From a virus, in IMG/VR virus record IMGVR_UViG_3300032236_001530, positions 1 to 64,000 of that record: a DNA stretch of 64,000 nucleotides, one strand, 5' to 3'. The notes beneath the pieces were generated by a model. The model saw only the letters and a program-made list of their open reading frames with translations, ran no database searches and had not been told where the DNA came from. This document shows, piece after piece, positions 24,701 through 32,731 of the stretch. Both the position numbers and the translations under genes were made by a program. Positions within the stretch are counted from its first letter, which is position 1. Each line of letters begins with the position of its first letter.

Positions 24701-25096
24701 ATGAGATACTTAAAACTATTTGAATCATTCACATCTATTGGTGATTTAGTACAAGATGCTAAAGATATCTGTTTAGAATTAAATGATGATGGTATAACAA
24801 CCAAATGTTATTATAATCCACCTTACGTTATTAATAGTAATATTCATCCTGAGTTTATATCCATTGGAATGGAAAGACTTGTAAGTGATGAAAATGATTA
24901 TTATGATGTTTTAAGTTGGGGTGAGATTAATGAAGTAATTGATAGATTAATTTATTACTTTGAATCAAATAATTGGAAATTATCAAGTATTTTAATAGAT
25001 GGTGATAATTTAATTAACCCTAAAGAATGGATAGAATCACTTAGAAAAAAAGTTCATTATTCTTTTACTGGAATAACAATTAATTTCTCAAAATAA
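24701..25096 (+). CDS. Leader-bearing putative internal head protein (paralogous family)
   Basis: 131 residues, leader MRYLKLFE-SFT, TTAATATATA 6 nt upstream. Family helix LVQDAKDICLELNDDGI, strands, second helix (INEVIDRLIYYFESNNW), ending FTGITINFSK. Divergent from its paralog at 24158; the two share a 33 bp intergenic region with an element for each direction. Confidence 0.74.
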   Translation: MRYLKLFESFTSIGDLVQDAKDICLELNDDGITTKCYYNPPYVINSNIHPEFISIGMERLVSDENDYYDVLSWGEINEVIDRLIYYFESNNWKLSSILIDGDNLINPKEWIESLRKKVHYSFTGITINFSK

Positions 25097-25122
25097 TATA
25101 TAAGAAAAATAATCACTACGAA

Positions 25123-25233
25123 ATGGCAAGAGCAAGTAAAAAAGGTAAAAAAGGTAAATCTAGAAAAAGTTTTTTAAAAGATTTAAAGAGAGCTAAACAA
25201 AATGATATTGTTATTAAGTCTTTATCTAAATAA
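25123..25233 (+). CDS. Very basic 36-residue protein
   Basis: ATG at 25123. N-terminal half is Lys/Arg/Ser/Gly (MARASKKGKKGKSRKSF), C-terminal half is a short helix. AATATATAA lies upstream and a strong terminator follows the stop. Likely a nucleic-acid-binding or DNA-condensing peptide; the composition recalls small head proteins processed during packaging. Function not proven. Confidence 0.6.
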   Translation: MARASKKGKKGKSRKSFLKDLKRAKQNDIVIKSLSK

Positions 25234-25236
25234 CTG

Positions 25237-25263
25237 AAAACCCACCATAAGGTGGGTTTTTTT
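25237..25263. terminator. Intrinsic terminator
   Basis: Stem AAAACCCACC/GGTGGGTTTT around the loop ATAA, then a T run on the plus strand and an A run before the stem, so it can serve both the plus-strand gene ending at 25233 and the minus-strand gene ending at 25262. Confidence 0.85.
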
Positions 25264-25384
25264 AATACTTTGATATGCCGTGTGTTAATATGTTGTAAAT
25301 TACCAACGCGACAAAAGTCGCCATAACTAGTACCATAAGTATCGTACTTTTGTTTCTTAAAATTTTACTACCAATTGTTCTCAT
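25262..25384 (-). CDS. 40-residue single-pass membrane protein
   Basis: ATG at 25384. Product starts MRTIGSKILRNKS and has a membrane helix (about 14-34, ILMVLVMATFVALVIYNIL), ending HGISKY. A complete host-type promoter lies at 25421-25451, so it is transcribed early and separately. Possibly acts on the host membrane. Function unknown. Confidence 0.6.
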   Translation of the reverse strand: MRTIGSKILRNKSTILMVLVMATFVALVIYNILTHGISKY

Positions 25385-25420
25385 ATATAAATTATTTTAT
25401 TGTTGTAGTGATTAGTATTA

Positions 25421-25451
25421 CAAAGATAAGTAATTTATTTTAATTTGCAAA
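25421..25451 (-). promoter_or_regulatory. Bacteroidota-type promoter
   Basis: Minus strand TTTG (25448-25451), 19 nt spacer, TATCTTTG (25421-25428). Drives the membrane peptide at 25262-25384. It sits back to back with the TTAATATATA element (25454-25463) of the adhesin at 25471. Confidence 0.75.
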
Positions 25452-25470
25452 ATTTAATATATAATTTTAT

Positions 25471-26466
25471 ATGAGTTCAAGATTATATGCTTATAACACG
25501 GGTGCTACCGTTTCGGGTGCTAGTCAGTCAGGAAACCTAGCAATTTCTAATGACTTAAAGGGAGGTGGTGCTGTTCAATGGTGGTATGGCCCAGACGAAA
25601 CATCAGGGTATGTTATCGCTTATCCAGATACTTCAGGTAAAAGAAAGTCAAATGGAGTTACTATTAGTAATGCCGTTGGTTTCAGAAGAACATCAACTAA
25701 AACAGATGCTGAATTTATATCACTTGCTAATAGCATCACTGGTCAAGGATTTGCATCAGCATCCATAGCAGTCAATTGGTTAAACACAAATGGTTATTAT
25801 ACATCATATGCAATTGCATCAATAGTCACTTCAGGGTTGGTAATGAATTTAGACGCTGGTGATTTATCATCATATCCAGGTAGTGGACTAACATGGTCAA
25901 GTCTTGTTAATGGTTATAAAGGCACATTAGGAACTGGTGTAGGATTCACATCAAGTAATGGAGGTGCATTGACATTTAATGGTGGTGCTGCAGCATATGT
26001 AAATATGTACTCATCAGCTAGTGGTTTAGCTTCAGTAACTAATAATATCTCTGTTGAAGCTTGGTATCAAAGTACTAACAACCATCCGGCAATTTTGCGT
26101 ACGGGTATTAGTAGTTCGGGTTTTGTATTTGGATATTATAGTGGAACTGGCACCTCTTGGAAAACTACAAAATACGGTGTTATAGATCTAAACGCTGGTG
26201 CAATTCCGCAAAATACATCTTGGCATCAAGTTGTATTAACATATTCAAGTACAACAGGAACCAGAATTTATATCGACGGGGTTCTAAGCAGTCCAACCTC
26301 AGCAAATACTAGTAATATAGCAGCTGGTACTGAATTTTCTATAGGTAGAAGTGAAGACATACAACACGTTGGTAATATTGCTATATTCCGTTGGTATAGC
26401 TCTGTATTATCAGCCACTGATGTATTGCAAAACTTTAATGCTGTAAAATCAAGATTTGGATTATAA
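25471..26466 (+). CDS. Tail adhesin with LamG/concanavalin-like C-terminal domain
   Basis: 331 residues. N-terminal ~115 residues match the adhesin at 14284 (SGASQSGNLAISN, YGPDETSGYVIAY, AVGFRRTST, WLNTNGYYTSY). From about 125 on it has the LamG/ConA-like lectin pattern: LVMNLDAGD, ISVEAWYQS, TSWHQVVLTYSS, TRIYIDGVL. A jelly-roll carbohydrate-binding domain on the same base module points to interchangeable receptor-binding heads. Confidence 0.78.
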   Translation: MSSRLYAYNTGATVSGASQSGNLAISNDLKGGGAVQWWYGPDETSGYVIAYPDTSGKRKSNGVTISNAVGFRRTSTKTDAEFISLANSITGQGFASASIAVNWLNTNGYYTSYAIASIVTSGLVMNLDAGDLSSYPGSGLTWSSLVNGYKGTLGTGVGFTSSNGGALTFNGGAAAYVNMYSSASGLASVTNNISVEAWYQSTNNHPAILRTGISSSGFVFGYYSGTGTSWKTTKYGVIDLNAGAIPQNTSWHQVVLTYSSTTGTRIYIDGVLSSPTSANTSNIAAGTEFSIGRSEDIQHVGNIAIFRWYSSVLSATDVLQNFNAVKSRFGL

Positions 26467-26493
26467 GACTGACATAGTATGAATATATAACTT

Positions 26494-27027
26494 ATGTCAA
26501 GAAAATCAAGTATTAAAAAGATTAAAAGAAATAACTCTGAATCAAAAAACATAGAAGCTGCACTTTCTATGTATCTGTATGAAAAACAACACTCACCGAT
26601 TACAACAAGATTTACTGGCTATGGTTTAGCTGAATGTGATGTAATATCCATCAGTAAGTCAGATTATATTTATGAGTATGAAATTAAAATTTCTCGTTCT
26701 GATTTTAGAGCTGATTTCAATAAAGACAAGCATAAATTAATGCTTGAAAGAAAGGGAACTAAAACCAGAATGATTAAAGAAAATAATCAAATGGTTAAAG
26801 ATACTTTATACCTAACATGTAATTACTTTAACTTTGTTGTACCAACTGGATTAGTAACAGCGGAAGAAGTTCCAGAATATGCTGGTTTAATTTATATGGA
26901 TGAAAATTTGAATTTTGAGATAATAAAAAAAGCCCCTCTTTTGCACAAAGAGAAGGCTACTTATAATTTTATAAGACAACTATCACATAACTTAACTTGT
27001 AAGTTAGTATTCAAAAAGGTAAGTTAA
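26494..27027 (+). CDS. PD-(D/E)XK nuclease-like protein
   Basis: 177 residues. After a basic start (MSRKSSIKKIKRNN), CDVISISKSDYIYEYEIKIS gives Asp...E-x-K spaced as in PD-(D/E)XK enzymes, followed by RSDFRADF. The middle NYFNFVVPTGLV and YAGLIYM are recurrent in this kind of small phage/bacterial nuclease. GAATATATAA stands upstream. A role in DNA processing is likely; specificity unknown. Confidence 0.6.
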   Translation: MSRKSSIKKIKRNNSESKNIEAALSMYLYEKQHSPITTRFTGYGLAECDVISISKSDYIYEYEIKISRSDFRADFNKDKHKLMLERKGTKTRMIKENNQMVKDTLYLTCNYFNFVVPTGLVTAEEVPEYAGLIYMDENLNFEIIKKAPLLHKEKATYNFIRQLSHNLTCKLVFKKVS

Positions 27028-27425
27028 GAGATAGGGTTTTGTTTTATCTCGAATATACTATATTCGTGTTCTTTTTTACCGTGATAAAACTTTTCTAAAG
27101 CCACTTTCATATTCTTAGCATGGAAGTAAGATTTATAAGTTTTACCCTCACCTATCTTTGACCAATTGATGGTGTAAGATGTTTCTGTTTGTGTGTGATA
27201 TCTAACCCAATTTAAAGCTTCTGTTAGACCATCTAAGACATCACTACAAGTAATATCAACTAACAAAAACTCTTCTTTTTTCATAGGATTATATGTAATC
27301 ACTGAAATTGATTTAAGTGTTTCATCTTCGTTTTTATTATACTCGAAGTGAGTGTGACAACCATTATCAAATTTAATTAATTTTGATATTTCAGATTCTA
27401 AGGATAATTGCTTTTCCATATACAA
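27024..27425 (-). CDS. Unknown protein
   Basis: 133 residues, no tail, ends FEIKQNPIS. Beta-rich N-terminal half, then helices with aromatic residues (YKSYFHAKNMKVALEKFY). The minus-strand -7 box TATATTTG is at 27439-27446, just before the start. Function unknown. Confidence 0.5.
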   Translation of the reverse strand: MYMEKQLSLESEISKLIKFDNGCHTHFEYNKNEDETLKSISVITYNPMKKEEFLLVDITCSDVLDGLTEALNWVRYHTQTETSYTINWSKIGEGKTYKSYFHAKNMKVALEKFYHGKKEHEYSIFEIKQNPIS

Positions 27426-27489
27426 TAGATTTTATATACAAATATAAGATTAATTTAATTAATATATACAATCAAATTAAATATTTTTT

Positions 27490-27846
27490 ATGAAAAAACT
27501 AACCGAAATGATCAATGAACAAGTAAATGTTGGTGTACAACCACTTAATACCGAATTACTATTCATTACTAAAGGCGAACAACAAGTAGGTAGTTTACTT
27601 TTAATCTATAATGAAAATAAAGCTTCTATTTATTCGGTAGAAGTACTTAATAATCACCGTGGTCACGGCTATGGTAAGAGATTAGTTGAAAATGCTATCG
27701 CTAGATGTAAGCAAAGAATGTGTGAGTCGATTGAGTTAAACACTGAAATCGACAATACGATTGCTAACAATCTTTATAGATCAATGGGATTTGAATTAAG
27801 AGGCTTAAAAGATAGCTTTAATAACTATATTAAACCTCTTAATTAA
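27490..27846 (+). CDS. GNAT-family N-acetyltransferase with leader-like N-terminus
   Basis: 118 residues. Begins MKKLTEMINE-QVN, which ends I-N-E like the head leader though the sequence differs. The core is clear: ASIYSVEVLNNHRGHGYGKR with the acetyl-CoA loop R-G-H-G-Y-G, then a helix and NNLYRSMGFELRG. Probably acetylates a protein or small amine. If the leader is functional it could be delivered with the DNA. Confidence 0.72.
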   Translation: MKKLTEMINEQVNVGVQPLNTELLFITKGEQQVGSLLLIYNENKASIYSVEVLNNHRGHGYGKRLVENAIARCKQRMCESIELNTEIDNTIANNLYRSMGFELRGLKDSFNNYIKPLN

Positions 27847-28068
27847 TTATTGATGTTTGATAGTGTCTCCTACGTTGTATAAATCGCAAGGTGCGTTAAA
27901 GACATTCATACCACGATTCCAGTAGTAAACACATTCGGTGTCTACTTCATATTTTTCAACAACCATCCATTTGCTGAATTTATACTTTGATGGTATCTTA
28001 CCAAATTTCGGAGAGCAACTAAGTGCAGTGATTGCTACAATAGTAAGAGCAATAAAAATTCTTTTCAT
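27847..28068 (-). CDS. Small lipoprotein
   Basis: 73 residues with signal peptide and lipobox (IVAITALSC-SPK). Mature part ends CDLYNVGDTIKHQ, sharing YNVGDTI with the leader protein at 8145. Lies in a convergent pair with the acetyltransferase. Function unknown. Confidence 0.62.
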   Translation of the reverse strand: MKRIFIALTIVAITALSCSPKFGKIPSKYKFSKWMVVEKYEVDTECVYYWNRGMNVFNAPCDLYNVGDTIKHQ

Positions 28069-28102
28069 TTAATAAATTTTATATAAAGTTAAGATAATTT
28101 AT

Positions 28103-28510
28103 TTAATTAAACAAATCATTTATTATAAAGTCTCGTTGAATTGCTTTAGGAAATAATCTTATAATATCTTTTTTACTATCTAAAATAATAGAGCCGTGTT
28201 TATAGGACTCGTATATTTCTTCTACACCATCTTTGACTATATTTCCTTCTAAATAAATAGTTAGTATTTGACCATTATTTACATCAACCCAAATGTTAAT
28301 AAGATCATTAAATTTCAATTTATAAAACATCCTCCACTTAGGGTGGGTTTTTTTAACCTCGACAAGCACACTTTTTCTATTAACGGTTTGATACTTTGTT
28401 TCATGTGTATCCGGAACCATTTTATATGGTTCATTCCACTTATCAGAGTGCTTTCTATGTGGCTCACATTTTTTGAACCCCATACTCAATAATTTTTTAT
28501 GTGTATTCAC
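28103..28510 (-). CDS. Unknown protein
   Basis: 135 residues, basic N-terminal half (KKCEPHRKHSDKWNEPYKM), hydrophobic beta centre, acidic C-terminal helix ending FIINDLFN. A TATATTTG box precedes the start. Conserved-looking but not recognised. Confidence 0.5.
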   Translation of the reverse strand: MNTHKKLLSMGFKKCEPHRKHSDKWNEPYKMVPDTHETKYQTVNRKSVLVEVKKTHPKWRMFYKLKFNDLINIWVDVNNGQILTIYLEGNIVKDGVEEIYESYKHGSIILDSKKDIIRLFPKAIQRDFIINDLFN

Positions 28511-28569
28511 ATGGGCAAATATAAGTATTTAAAATAAAAAACCTCATTTAAGAGGGTTAATATTTTAAT

Positions 28570-29313
28570 CTATTTTCTTTTTTTAAGAAACTCTTTTGTT
28601 TTATCTAATAAATATTTAGGTAAAGCATTACCAACAAGTGCGTATTTATTCTTAATATCTCTACCTAATTCTTTAGCACTAAAGAAATTACCAGATAATT
28701 TAACTTCATATTTTTTGCCTCTGTATGTAACGGTAATTAAGTATTTATAAAAATCAGAATCCGATGGCTCAACATTTATAACTTTAATTAATTCTATTTC
28801 TTTGAAAGCTCTTGTGATTAGTTCTGACTTTTCTTTAGTCATTTTTTCTTGATATTCCATCATTGCTAATTTAGCTTCATCTGGAATAGATTTAATTCTA
28901 TCTACAATTTCTCTTTTCTCTTCTGATTGCCAATCTATGTAGAATGGATCATCGTTGTTTCTTGGTCTAAAAACATCATAATATAATTTTTCACCATCTA
29001 CCACACCACCTTGACCCCAGTGTGTTCCACCAGAATAAGAACCTAATTCAGATGCTTCTTGAGGAATATAATCCCAAGTTAATCTTAGTTTGTAACCATC
29101 TTTGAAATTAATACGGTACATATTAGCAGTTTTATTATGACCATAGAAACGACCAGGGTTAGTTGAACACCAGTTAGTATCTTTGTTTTGTTGCTTAACA
29201 GAATCAAATGTCTTAGACACCTTAACTTCAAGATTATCATCTTTGTAAAGAGTAGGTGTGTTTTGTGATGTTTCAACAAACTCAAATAATTTATATGTTA
29301 TTAAATATTTCAT
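28570..29313 (-). CDS. Leader-bearing protein with Trp-Cys motif domain
   Basis: 247 residues, leader MKYLITYKLFE-FVE; AATATATAATC before the ATG. An N-terminal domain has T-N-W-C-S-T-N-P-G (about 45-55) followed by Y-R-I-N-F and L-R-L-T-W-D-Y, a pattern I associate with uncharacterised phage virion proteins. C-terminal part helical then beta with a basic end LKKRK. Function unknown; packaging inferred. Confidence 0.65.
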   Translation of the reverse strand: MKYLITYKLFEFVETSQNTPTLYKDDNLEVKVSKTFDSVKQQNKDTNWCSTNPGRFYGHNKTANMYRINFKDGYKLRLTWDYIPQEASELGSYSGGTHWGQGGVVDGEKLYYDVFRPRNNDDPFYIDWQSEEKREIVDRIKSIPDEAKLAMMEYQEKMTKEKSELITRAFKEIELIKVINVEPSDSDFYKYLITVTYRGKKYEVKLSGNFFSAKELGRDIKNKYALVGNALPKYLLDKTKEFLKKRK

Positions 29314-29316
29314 TGA

Positions 29317-30405
29317 TTATATATTATTTCTCAACCAATTAATTTTTGATTCGTGTAGTAATAAACAAGGGCTTGTTGTAAAGAATTCAAATCCAAATTG
29401 CTTTGCTTTATTAAACCTACCTAATTTAGAAGTATCTCTAATTACTTCAAGTTCCTTAGGTACTTCAAAACCCTTTGAATACTTGGTCATAATAAATAAA
29501 TCATCTGTAAACTCTTGATCTATCTTTGACCAAAGTGCTAAGTCAGGTGAGCCAGCAAATACAATTTGTGAATTATCAAATGGTATTACTAAATAATTAT
29601 CAGAGCCAGAACCAAAGTAGTTGGCTCCTTCTTTTGTAGTAGAGCCAATTAAACTTTTATATCTTGGAACTGGATAATCTTTTCTTAAATCAAAAAATGT
29701 TTTATAATTGTACTTTCCAATAGTTCCTTTTCTTTCCTTTTCTAAGAATAAACCTAATTGACCAAAATCTCTACCTGATTTTCGCCAGAGTTGGTCATTC
29801 ATAAAAGAAAAGTTTTTACAATTCTCTTTTAATATTTTTAAGAATTCTTCTTCACTTATTTTTTTGGTTCTTGATGTAGAATCTCTTGAAACTAAAGTAT
29901 CAACCGATTCATTTATAGTAAGTAATTCCTCACATCTATTTAAATTATCCATTTGAAAATCAGACATTCTATCAGATGAGAATATTTGTTTTGCTTCTTC
30001 TAATGTAACCCATTTCCACTCATCAACTTCTGGAAAGACTGGCTTACCATTTCTGATAACCATTGAATCACAATGTAAATTAAAACCAGAAAGATCTTCT
30101 TCAACTTTAACAAAAAATCCTTTCAGATATTTGTTAGAATCTTTGTATTTAAGCTCATTAAAATCTCCCTGGTGGACGATCGTTAACTCATCCAATACAA
30201 TACCTGTTTCTTCAAATAACTCTCTTTTTGCTACTTCAAATTGGTTAGTTTCACCTTTATCTGCTCTACCTTTAGGAACTCCCCAAACGGTAGATCTAAA
30301 TCCTGTTGGATGTTGTATCAATAACAAATTATTAGCATCAAATAGATAGATACCACAAGTTATTCTTTTCTCTAAAGATTCGTTATATGTTTTTAAGTAT
30401 CTCAT
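29317..30405 (-). CDS. Leader-bearing Nudix hydrolase with C-terminal extension
   Basis: 362 residues. Leader MRYLKTYNE-SLE. Residues about 13-165 are a Nudix domain; the box reads G-R-A-D-K-G-E...A-K-R-E-L-F-E-E-T-G-I, one residue longer than the textbook G-x5-E-x7-R-E-U spacing. Nudix enzymes cleave nucleoside-diphosphate derivatives. The C-terminal ~190 residues form a separate domain (LWRKSG, YKSLIGSTT, NYLVIPFDN); a distant similarity to ADP-ribosyltransferases (R...STS) is possible but unproven. Its C-terminus abuts the Trp-Cys gene downstream. Confidence 0.75.
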   Translation of the reverse strand: MRYLKTYNESLEKRITCGIYLFDANNLLLIQHPTGFRSTVWGVPKGRADKGETNQFEVAKRELFEETGIVLDELTIVHQGDFNELKYKDSNKYLKGFFVKVEEDLSGFNLHCDSMVIRNGKPVFPEVDEWKWVTLEEAKQIFSSDRMSDFQMDNLNRCEELLTINESVDTLVSRDSTSRTKKISEEEFLKILKENCKNFSFMNDQLWRKSGRDFGQLGLFLEKERKGTIGKYNYKTFFDLRKDYPVPRYKSLIGSTTKEGANYFGSGSDNYLVIPFDNSQIVFAGSPDLALWSKIDQEFTDDLFIMTKYSKGFEVPKELEVIRDTSKLGRFNKAKQFGFEFFTTSPCLLLHESKINWLRNNI

Positions 30406-31012
30406 CTATTTTATTCGCCAATTGATAGTCTAACTCTGTGATTTTATCACCAGCATCATGTGTTGATAAAGTAAGTTCTATTTTGTTATATACCCAATTA
30501 ATTTCTGGATGATGATTCATCGATTCACAGATAGTAGCAAGTCTATTAATAAAAGCTAAAGCCTCGTTAAAATCTTTGAATTCAAATTTTCTTTTTAACT
30601 TATCATTCTTTTCAATCCATTTGAGTTCATTTTTATCAAAGATAAAAGCTATTTCATATATCATATTATTTTGAACAAACTCAGAATCACTAACAAATTG
30701 TCTAAAGTAATTCCAACCCGAACCTGAAAAGTTTTGAGACATATGGTGACGACTCTTTTGTGGATAATAGTTAAGAACTATTTTACCTAATCTCCAGTTA
30801 TCACTAATAACATCTAAAGATCTTTCAAAGTAATCTTTAACATCTGACCAATTAAATAATTTATCACGAGAAACATCAATAGAAACCATTTCTAGACCCT
30901 GTGGTCTAATATCCACATCAACATCATATCCATCGTCCTTTAACTCAAGGAATATGTCCTCAACGTCTTGTTCTAAAGATTCAAATAGTTTATATTTCTT
31001 TAAGTATTTCAT
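30383..31012 (-). CDS. Leader-bearing family domain fused to pterin-4a-carbinolamine dehydratase-like domain
   Basis: 209 residues. Leader MKYLKKYKLFE-SLE, then the family helix VEDIFLELKDDGYDVDV and strands to about 110. From about 135 the sequence matches the PCD/DCoH fold: FKDFNEALAFINRLA, then HHPEINW with the His-His-Pro, then LSTHDAGDKIT and a D-x-x-x-A end. That family dehydrates 4a-hydroxytetrahydrobiopterin. The stop of this gene overlaps the start of the Nudix gene by 23 nt. Confidence 0.75.
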   Translation of the reverse strand: MKYLKKYKLFESLEQDVEDIFLELKDDGYDVDVDIRPQGLEMVSIDVSRDKLFNWSDVKDYFERSLDVISDNWRLGKIVLNYYPQKSRHHMSQNFSGSGWNYFRQFVSDSEFVQNNMIYEIAFIFDKNELKWIEKNDKLKRKFEFKDFNEALAFINRLATICESMNHHPEINWVYNKIELTLSTHDAGDKITELDYQLANKIDEILKNI

Positions 31013-31389
31013 TAAAAAGGATATTCAGTTTTTTCAGCACCTGGTATTCTAAAAGATATATGAATCCTATTATCCACAGAGACCATTAATTTACCTTCAA
31101 TTTTTAATTCATCACATGCTCTTTTGTAGCAAACACTAATATCTTTAACCAATTCAAGATACTTTTCATATCTTTCAACCATTTGTTCGGGTGTCATTTT
31201 AGAACCCAGTGGTTGTTCTTTAGTCCAAGGTTTTATTGTAACTTGATATTCAATATCATTTGAATCCAAAGAAAATTCAACTTGAATTGTAGTATCATCT
31301 ATTAATTCAGCAAATATATCTTTAAGTATCTTATCCATTTCAAGACACTTCTCAGCTAAACTCTCATTGAATTTTTTTAAGTATTTCAT
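31012..31389 (-). CDS. Leader-bearing putative internal head protein (paralogous family)
   Basis: 125 residues, leader MKYLKKFNE-SLA; TTTTAATATATATTAT precedes the ATG. Family helix CLEMDKILKDIFAELIDDT, strands, a second helix (LVKDISVCYKRACDEL), short beta end. First gene of the four-gene minus-strand leader operon 31389-28570. Confidence 0.7.
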   Translation of the reverse strand: MKYLKKFNESLAEKCLEMDKILKDIFAELIDDTTIQVEFSLDSNDIEYQVTIKPWTKEQPLGSKMTPEQMVERYEKYLELVKDISVCYKRACDELKIEGKLMVSVDNRIHISFRIPGAEKTEYPF

Positions 31390-31456
31390 ATAATATATAT
31401 TAAAATTAATATTTTGAAAATAAAAATCAATATATAATCAAAATTAATTTTATCTT

Positions 31457-31687
31457 ATGAGTGAAAACTTAGGAACCATTAAAATTATGGAAGGTAGAAT
31501 CATTACTAAAAAAAATGATGTAACCGAAGTTTGGAGTCGAGGTGGTGGAGACCCAAATAACTACATAGTTTATAACGGATCTACATACCGACTATTAAAT
31601 AACAAAGAGCAAGAAAAAGAATTGAAAAAGAAATACGAGGAAATCGAAGACGACCTTGATATCTTCGATGATAATGCTCCTTTTTAA
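31457..31687 (+). CDS. Small acidic protein, unknown
   Basis: 76 residues, ends in an acidic stretch (EEIEDDLDIFDDNAPF). N-terminal half is beta-rich with Gly-Gly (WSRGGGDPNNYIVYNG). Neither leader nor tail. The terminator follows directly. Function unknown. Confidence 0.5.
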   Translation: MSENLGTIKIMEGRIITKKNDVTEVWSRGGGDPNNYIVYNGSTYRLLNNKEQEKELKKKYEEIEDDLDIFDDNAPF

Positions 31688-31693
31688 AATAAA

Positions 31694-31717
31694 AAACCTC
31701 AGATTTCTCTGAGGTTT
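31694..31717. terminator. Bidirectional intrinsic terminator
   Basis: Ten-base-pair stem AAACCTCAGA/TCTGAGGTTT with loop TTTC, A-rich before and T-rich after, placed between convergent genes 31457-31687 and 31722-32255. The core CCTCAGA-TTTC-TCTGAGG is repeated exactly at 58526-58545. Confidence 0.85.
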
Positions 31718-31721
31718 CTTT

Positions 31722-32255
31722 TTATCTTTTATTTCTTATCTTTTTACCTAAAACATCTTTCTGACTTGATGTGCCTTTTCTAATATGTTTAATTATTACT
31801 TTAAGTTGCACATTACCATCTGTTGTTGTATAAGTCTTTCCACCATACTTAATCACACCGATACCTCTATTCCAATTCTTAGCCAAAAGTGTATATGTAT
31901 CATCGCTACTTACACCAAATGGTAAAACCTTATTAGCACCATCCTCAAATCGAAATAAATAAACACCATCTGCGGCCTGACCTTCAAATAAACAAGGTGT
32001 GCCTTTTTTAATAACAATTTTATCATAGTTATTTATATCTGATAAAATGATTTCACCGTTGGATGTAAAAGAAGCATCTTGATCGTCGGATGACCTTTCA
32101 AGGAAAATTGTTTCTGAAACCCAAAACTGAACATTACCCAGTGTGTTGGAATCCAGATTATATGTTTTTCTAACGGTGTCTGTGAATAAAACTTTTTTAC
32201 TAGAGCCACAAGATGCTAGTAAAATTAAAGATAGGATAAATAGTAAATTTTTCAT
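31722..32255 (-). CDS. Lipoprotein, unknown
   Basis: 177 residues, signal peptide with lipobox (SLILLASC-GSS). Mature domain is beta-rich (YNLDSNTLGNVQFWVSETI, VLPFGVSSDDTYTLLA) with a basic C-terminus GKKIRNKR. Follows the membrane protein at 32257 by a single base. An envelope role is likely. Confidence 0.62.
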   Translation of the reverse strand: MKNLLFILSLILLASCGSSKKVLFTDTVRKTYNLDSNTLGNVQFWVSETIFLERSSDDQDASFTSNGEIILSDINNYDKIVIKKGTPCLFEGQAADGVYLFRFEDGANKVLPFGVSSDDTYTLLAKNWNRGIGVIKYGGKTYTTTDGNVQLKVIIKHIRKGTSSQKDVLGKKIRNKR

Positions 32256-32256
32256 A

Positions 32257-32679
32257 TTATAATTTGTGATTGTTTTTTAAGAAGTCGACAATAAAGATTA
32301 TAGCACAACCTGTTATAACAGCACCTAACTTTTTTGTATTTTTTTGGCGCATATTATACTCTTCAATTGGGTTAAGTTTAACTTTGTAACTTTGTGAGTT
32401 ATAAATTCTTGTATTAGAATAAGCCTTATATTCTGAATACTCACTCTTTGGTTGATTTGATTTATAATTAGAAAAATCAACTTTTGACTGAGTTGGTTTG
32501 TAATCTGAATAATTAGTAGTTGTGTTAACAGAATATTCTGTTTTAAGTGAGTCTAATGTTTGTGCTTTAGCTTTTGTTGCTAATACAAATATAATGGCTA
32601 GTATCATTAATAGCCAAAGTAACTTTTTGAGGAATTTAAAAAGTAGATAAACTACTACCAAGAATATTAATATTTTCAT
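32257..32679 (-). CDS. Membrane protein with two hydrophobic segments
   Basis: 140 residues. N-terminal pair of hydrophobic stretches (about 2-38, with KKLLWLLMILAIIFVLATKA), a Tyr/Ser/Lys-rich linker with repeated Y-K-P/S-Y-S-K-like motifs (DYKPTQSKVDFSNYKSNQPK), and a C-terminal helix (VITGCAIIFIVDFL). Operon with the lipoprotein at 31722. Function unknown. Confidence 0.55.
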   Translation of the reverse strand: MKILIFLVVVYLLFKFLKKLLWLLMILAIIFVLATKAKAQTLDSLKTEYSVNTTTNYSDYKPTQSKVDFSNYKSNQPKSEYSEYKAYSNTRIYNSQSYKVKLNPIEEYNMRQKNTKKLGAVITGCAIIFIVDFLKNNHKL

Positions 32680-32699
32680 ATAGTGGTTATTTTATAACA

Positions 32700-32730
32700 C
32701 AAATATACAAAGTGTTTTTTATAAAACCAA
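32700..32730 (-). promoter_or_regulatory. Bacteroidota-type promoter
   Basis: Minus strand TTTG (about 32728-32731), about 20 nt spacer, TATATTTG (32700-32707), 20 nt before the ATG of the membrane protein at 32679. Fits the host consensus. Confidence 0.65.
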
Positions 32731-32731
32731 A

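Noticed and set aside
27490-27846. Certain head leader on the acetyltransferase
   Set aside because: MKKLTEMINE ends in I-N-E but does not share the L-K-x-[YF] pattern, so I treat the leader there as possible only.
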